This document shows, in pieces, positions 62,907-64,000 of a stretch of 64,000 nucleotides of DNA. Each line of letters starts with the position of its first letter. Position 1 is the first letter of the stretch. The stretch is from CAVVEQ01 sp963804865 (GTDB lineage: Bacteria; Chloroflexota; Anaerolineae; Anaerolineales; Anaerolineaceae), in the NCBI GenBank assembly GCA_963804865.1, contig CAWDSH010000001.1, forward strand, positions 1 through 64,000, given 5' to 3'. The position numbers and the translations under genes are program-made. The notes under the pieces were generated by a model. The model was not told the origin of the DNA. It searched no databases and saw only the letters and a program-made list of their open reading frames with translations.

Positions 62907-63662
62907 GTGGGTAAAGTCATTGTTCTAGGTGCTGCCGCTGCTGTACCAGATGCTGATTCAGATAATACGCACTTGATTATTCAACAAGGGTCCAGGGTGG
63001 TACTGATTGATGCCGGTAGCAACCCAATTGTGCGCGTCAAGAAAGCTGGATTGGACCTCAATCAAATCACCGATCTGATTCTGACCCATTTCCATCCCGA
63101 TCATGTAAGTGGCGTACCTCTTCTAATGATGGGAATGTGGTTAATGGGGAGAACTCAAGATTTACATGTTTACGGATTACGAGATACGATAAATCGCACC
63201 ACCAAGATGCTGGAATTGTTTGATATTTTGGATTGGCCAAATTTCTTCCAGGTCATTTATCACGCTACCCCTGAAAAAGAAATGCAGGTCTTGATTGACG
63301 TTCCGGATTTGATTGTTAGCGCGTCTCCAGTATGTCACCTGATACCAACCATGGGTTTACGAATGCAGATTGGAACTCAGAAAAAGATCATCGCTTATTC
63401 CTGTGATACTGAGCCCTGCCAGGCTGTGATTGAGCTGAGTAGAGATGCAGATGTCCTATTCCATGAAGCTTCAGGTGAGGGACCTGGCCACACCTCTCCA
63501 GCGCAGGCAGGGGAAACAGCAAATACTGCGCATGTCAAGTCGCTTTATCTTATCCATTACCCCCAGGATCAAAATAAAAAAAAGATGATCGCGGATGCGC
63601 GATCAAAATTCCCAGGAGAAGTCGAGTTGGCTCTTGATTTTCAAACCATAATTTGTGATTAG
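62907..63662 (+). CDS. Metallo-beta-lactamase-fold hydrolase (RNase Z-like)
   Basis: A 251-aa hydrolase with the metal motif THFHPDHVSG (H61, H63, D65, H66), the N-terminal pattern LGAAAAVPDADSDNTHLIIQ, a later YSCDTEPCQ and HEASGEGPGHTSPAQAGETA, which supplies further metal ligands. The layout is close to RNase Z and arylsulfatase-like members; the substrate is not certain. The start is GTG at 62907 with GAGAGGATC upstream. It stops 1 nt before the convergent HNH gene. Confidence 0.88.
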   Translation: MGKVIVLGAAAAVPDADSDNTHLIIQQGSRVVLIDAGSNPIVRVKKAGLDLNQITDLILTHFHPDHVSGVPLLMMGMWLMGRTQDLHVYGLRDTINRTTKMLELFDILDWPNFFQVIYHATPEKEMQVLIDVPDLIVSASPVCHLIPTMGLRMQIGTQKKIIAYSCDTEPCQAVIELSRDADVLFHEASGEGPGHTSPAQAGETANTAHVKSLYLIHYPQDQNKKKMIADARSKFPGEVELALDFQTIICD

Positions 63663-63663
63663 A

Positions 63664-64000
63664 TCACCAACCACTTAAAAACTGTTCCCAATCTGAATTT
63701 TCATTCAAATGATGCCCAAAGACGTATAAAGCGGACGCGGATGGCTCCTTGGGAATATGCTGCAAATGCATCCCAACCTCTTCTACCTTACGTCCACCCT
63801 TACGATGGTTACAACTTGAACAGGCTGCGACGACATTCCACCAGGAATGAGGTCCACCGATATGTCTTGGGATTACATGATCGATTGTCAAATCAAGTGT
63901 GTGCTTACCGCAATATTGACAGGTGTAATTGTCCCGTCGTAATATTTCGCGCCGGGCAAGCCGGATCGTAGGACGGGGGCGGTAAATCATTTTTTGAAGC
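63664..64000 (-). CDS. HNH endonuclease, truncated by the window edge
   Basis: The C-terminal part of an HNH nuclease read right to left. It has REILRRDNYTCQYCGKH, then LTIDHVIPRHIGGPHSWWNV and AACSSCNHRKGGRKVEE, giving the zinc pairs CxxC and CxxC around the catalytic DH and N residues. An internal ATG at 63990 gives 108 aa, but relatives are about 170-180 aa and the frame stays open to the right edge, so the true start lies beyond 64000. Whether it cuts a specific DNA site is unknown. Confidence 0.88.
   Translation of the reverse strand, partial: LQKMIYRPRPTIRLARREILRRDNYTCQYCGKHTLDLTIDHVIPRHIGGPHSWWNVVAACSSCNHRKGGRKVEEVGMHLQHIPKEPSASALYVFGHHLNENSDWEQFLSGW

Overview
This is a bacterial chromosomal window, most likely from a member of the Chloroflexota near the Anaerolineae. 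That placement is an inference from gene content: a Gram-positive-style division and wall cluster containing a CvpA-like gene, a T-box leader in front of a long-form IleRS, many lipobox lipoproteins, a Rab-like small GTPase, a ROK-controlled sugar ABC system, and no outer-membrane genes. No rRNA, tRNA, CRISPR array, insertion sequence or phage gene was recognised.

Region 1 (about 200-18,020, minus strand) is a complete dcw cluster, read right to left: mraZ, rsmH, an ftsL-like gene, ftsI, murF, mraY, murD, ftsW, murG, a frame-disrupted cvpA, murC, an unrecognised 59-residue gene, murB, ddl, ftsQ, ftsA, ftsZ. It starts at a good promoter with four GTGG boxes exactly 10 bp apart (the expected MraZ operator) and ends at a palindromic terminator. 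The ftsZ-ddl end is clearly richer in G+C than the murC-mraZ end.

Region 2 (18.1-22.7 kb) holds an EamA-type membrane protein, a DUF4177-like protein, a ComM/YifB ATPase, an SRPBCC-PDZ-DinB fusion and a radical SAM protein. Region 3 (22.7-33 kb, minus strand) holds a ROK regulator and a sugar ABC transporter whose binding protein is two nearly identical copies fused head to tail. Upstream lie a frame-disrupted GPH-type sugar transporter, an acetyltransferase-like protein and an RNA methyltransferase-like protein.

Region 4 (33-45 kb, mostly plus strand) has a C-S lyase, a DUF218 protein, a cold-shock protein, a frame-disrupted TPR protein, a lipoprotein and an MtaB-like enzyme. The conserved rpmH-rnpA-yidD-yidC-jag block follows, with a beta-propeller lipoprotein inserted, then pyrimidine-nucleoside phosphorylase and a small-GTPase pair. 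Region 5 (45-64 kb, plus strand) has T-box-ileS, lspA, a pseudouridine synthase, threonine aldolase, purine-nucleoside phosphorylase, a membrane sensor-like protein, a triple-S1 protein, an FtsK-type translocase, a CDP-alcohol phosphotransferase, lgt, an ABC exporter whose permease is fused to a SpoIIM domain, a metallo-beta-lactamase-fold hydrolase and an edge-truncated HNH nuclease.

Four genes (cvpA, the sugar permease N-terminus, the GPH transporter and the TPR gene) each become one full-length frame if exactly one base is removed. This points to a shared cause, either base-insertion errors in the assembly or real decay. The most interesting biology is the Rab-like GTPase with its partner, the tandem binding protein, the ABC-SpoIIM fusion, the SRPBCC-PDZ-DinB fusion and the unknown small gene inside the dcw cluster.
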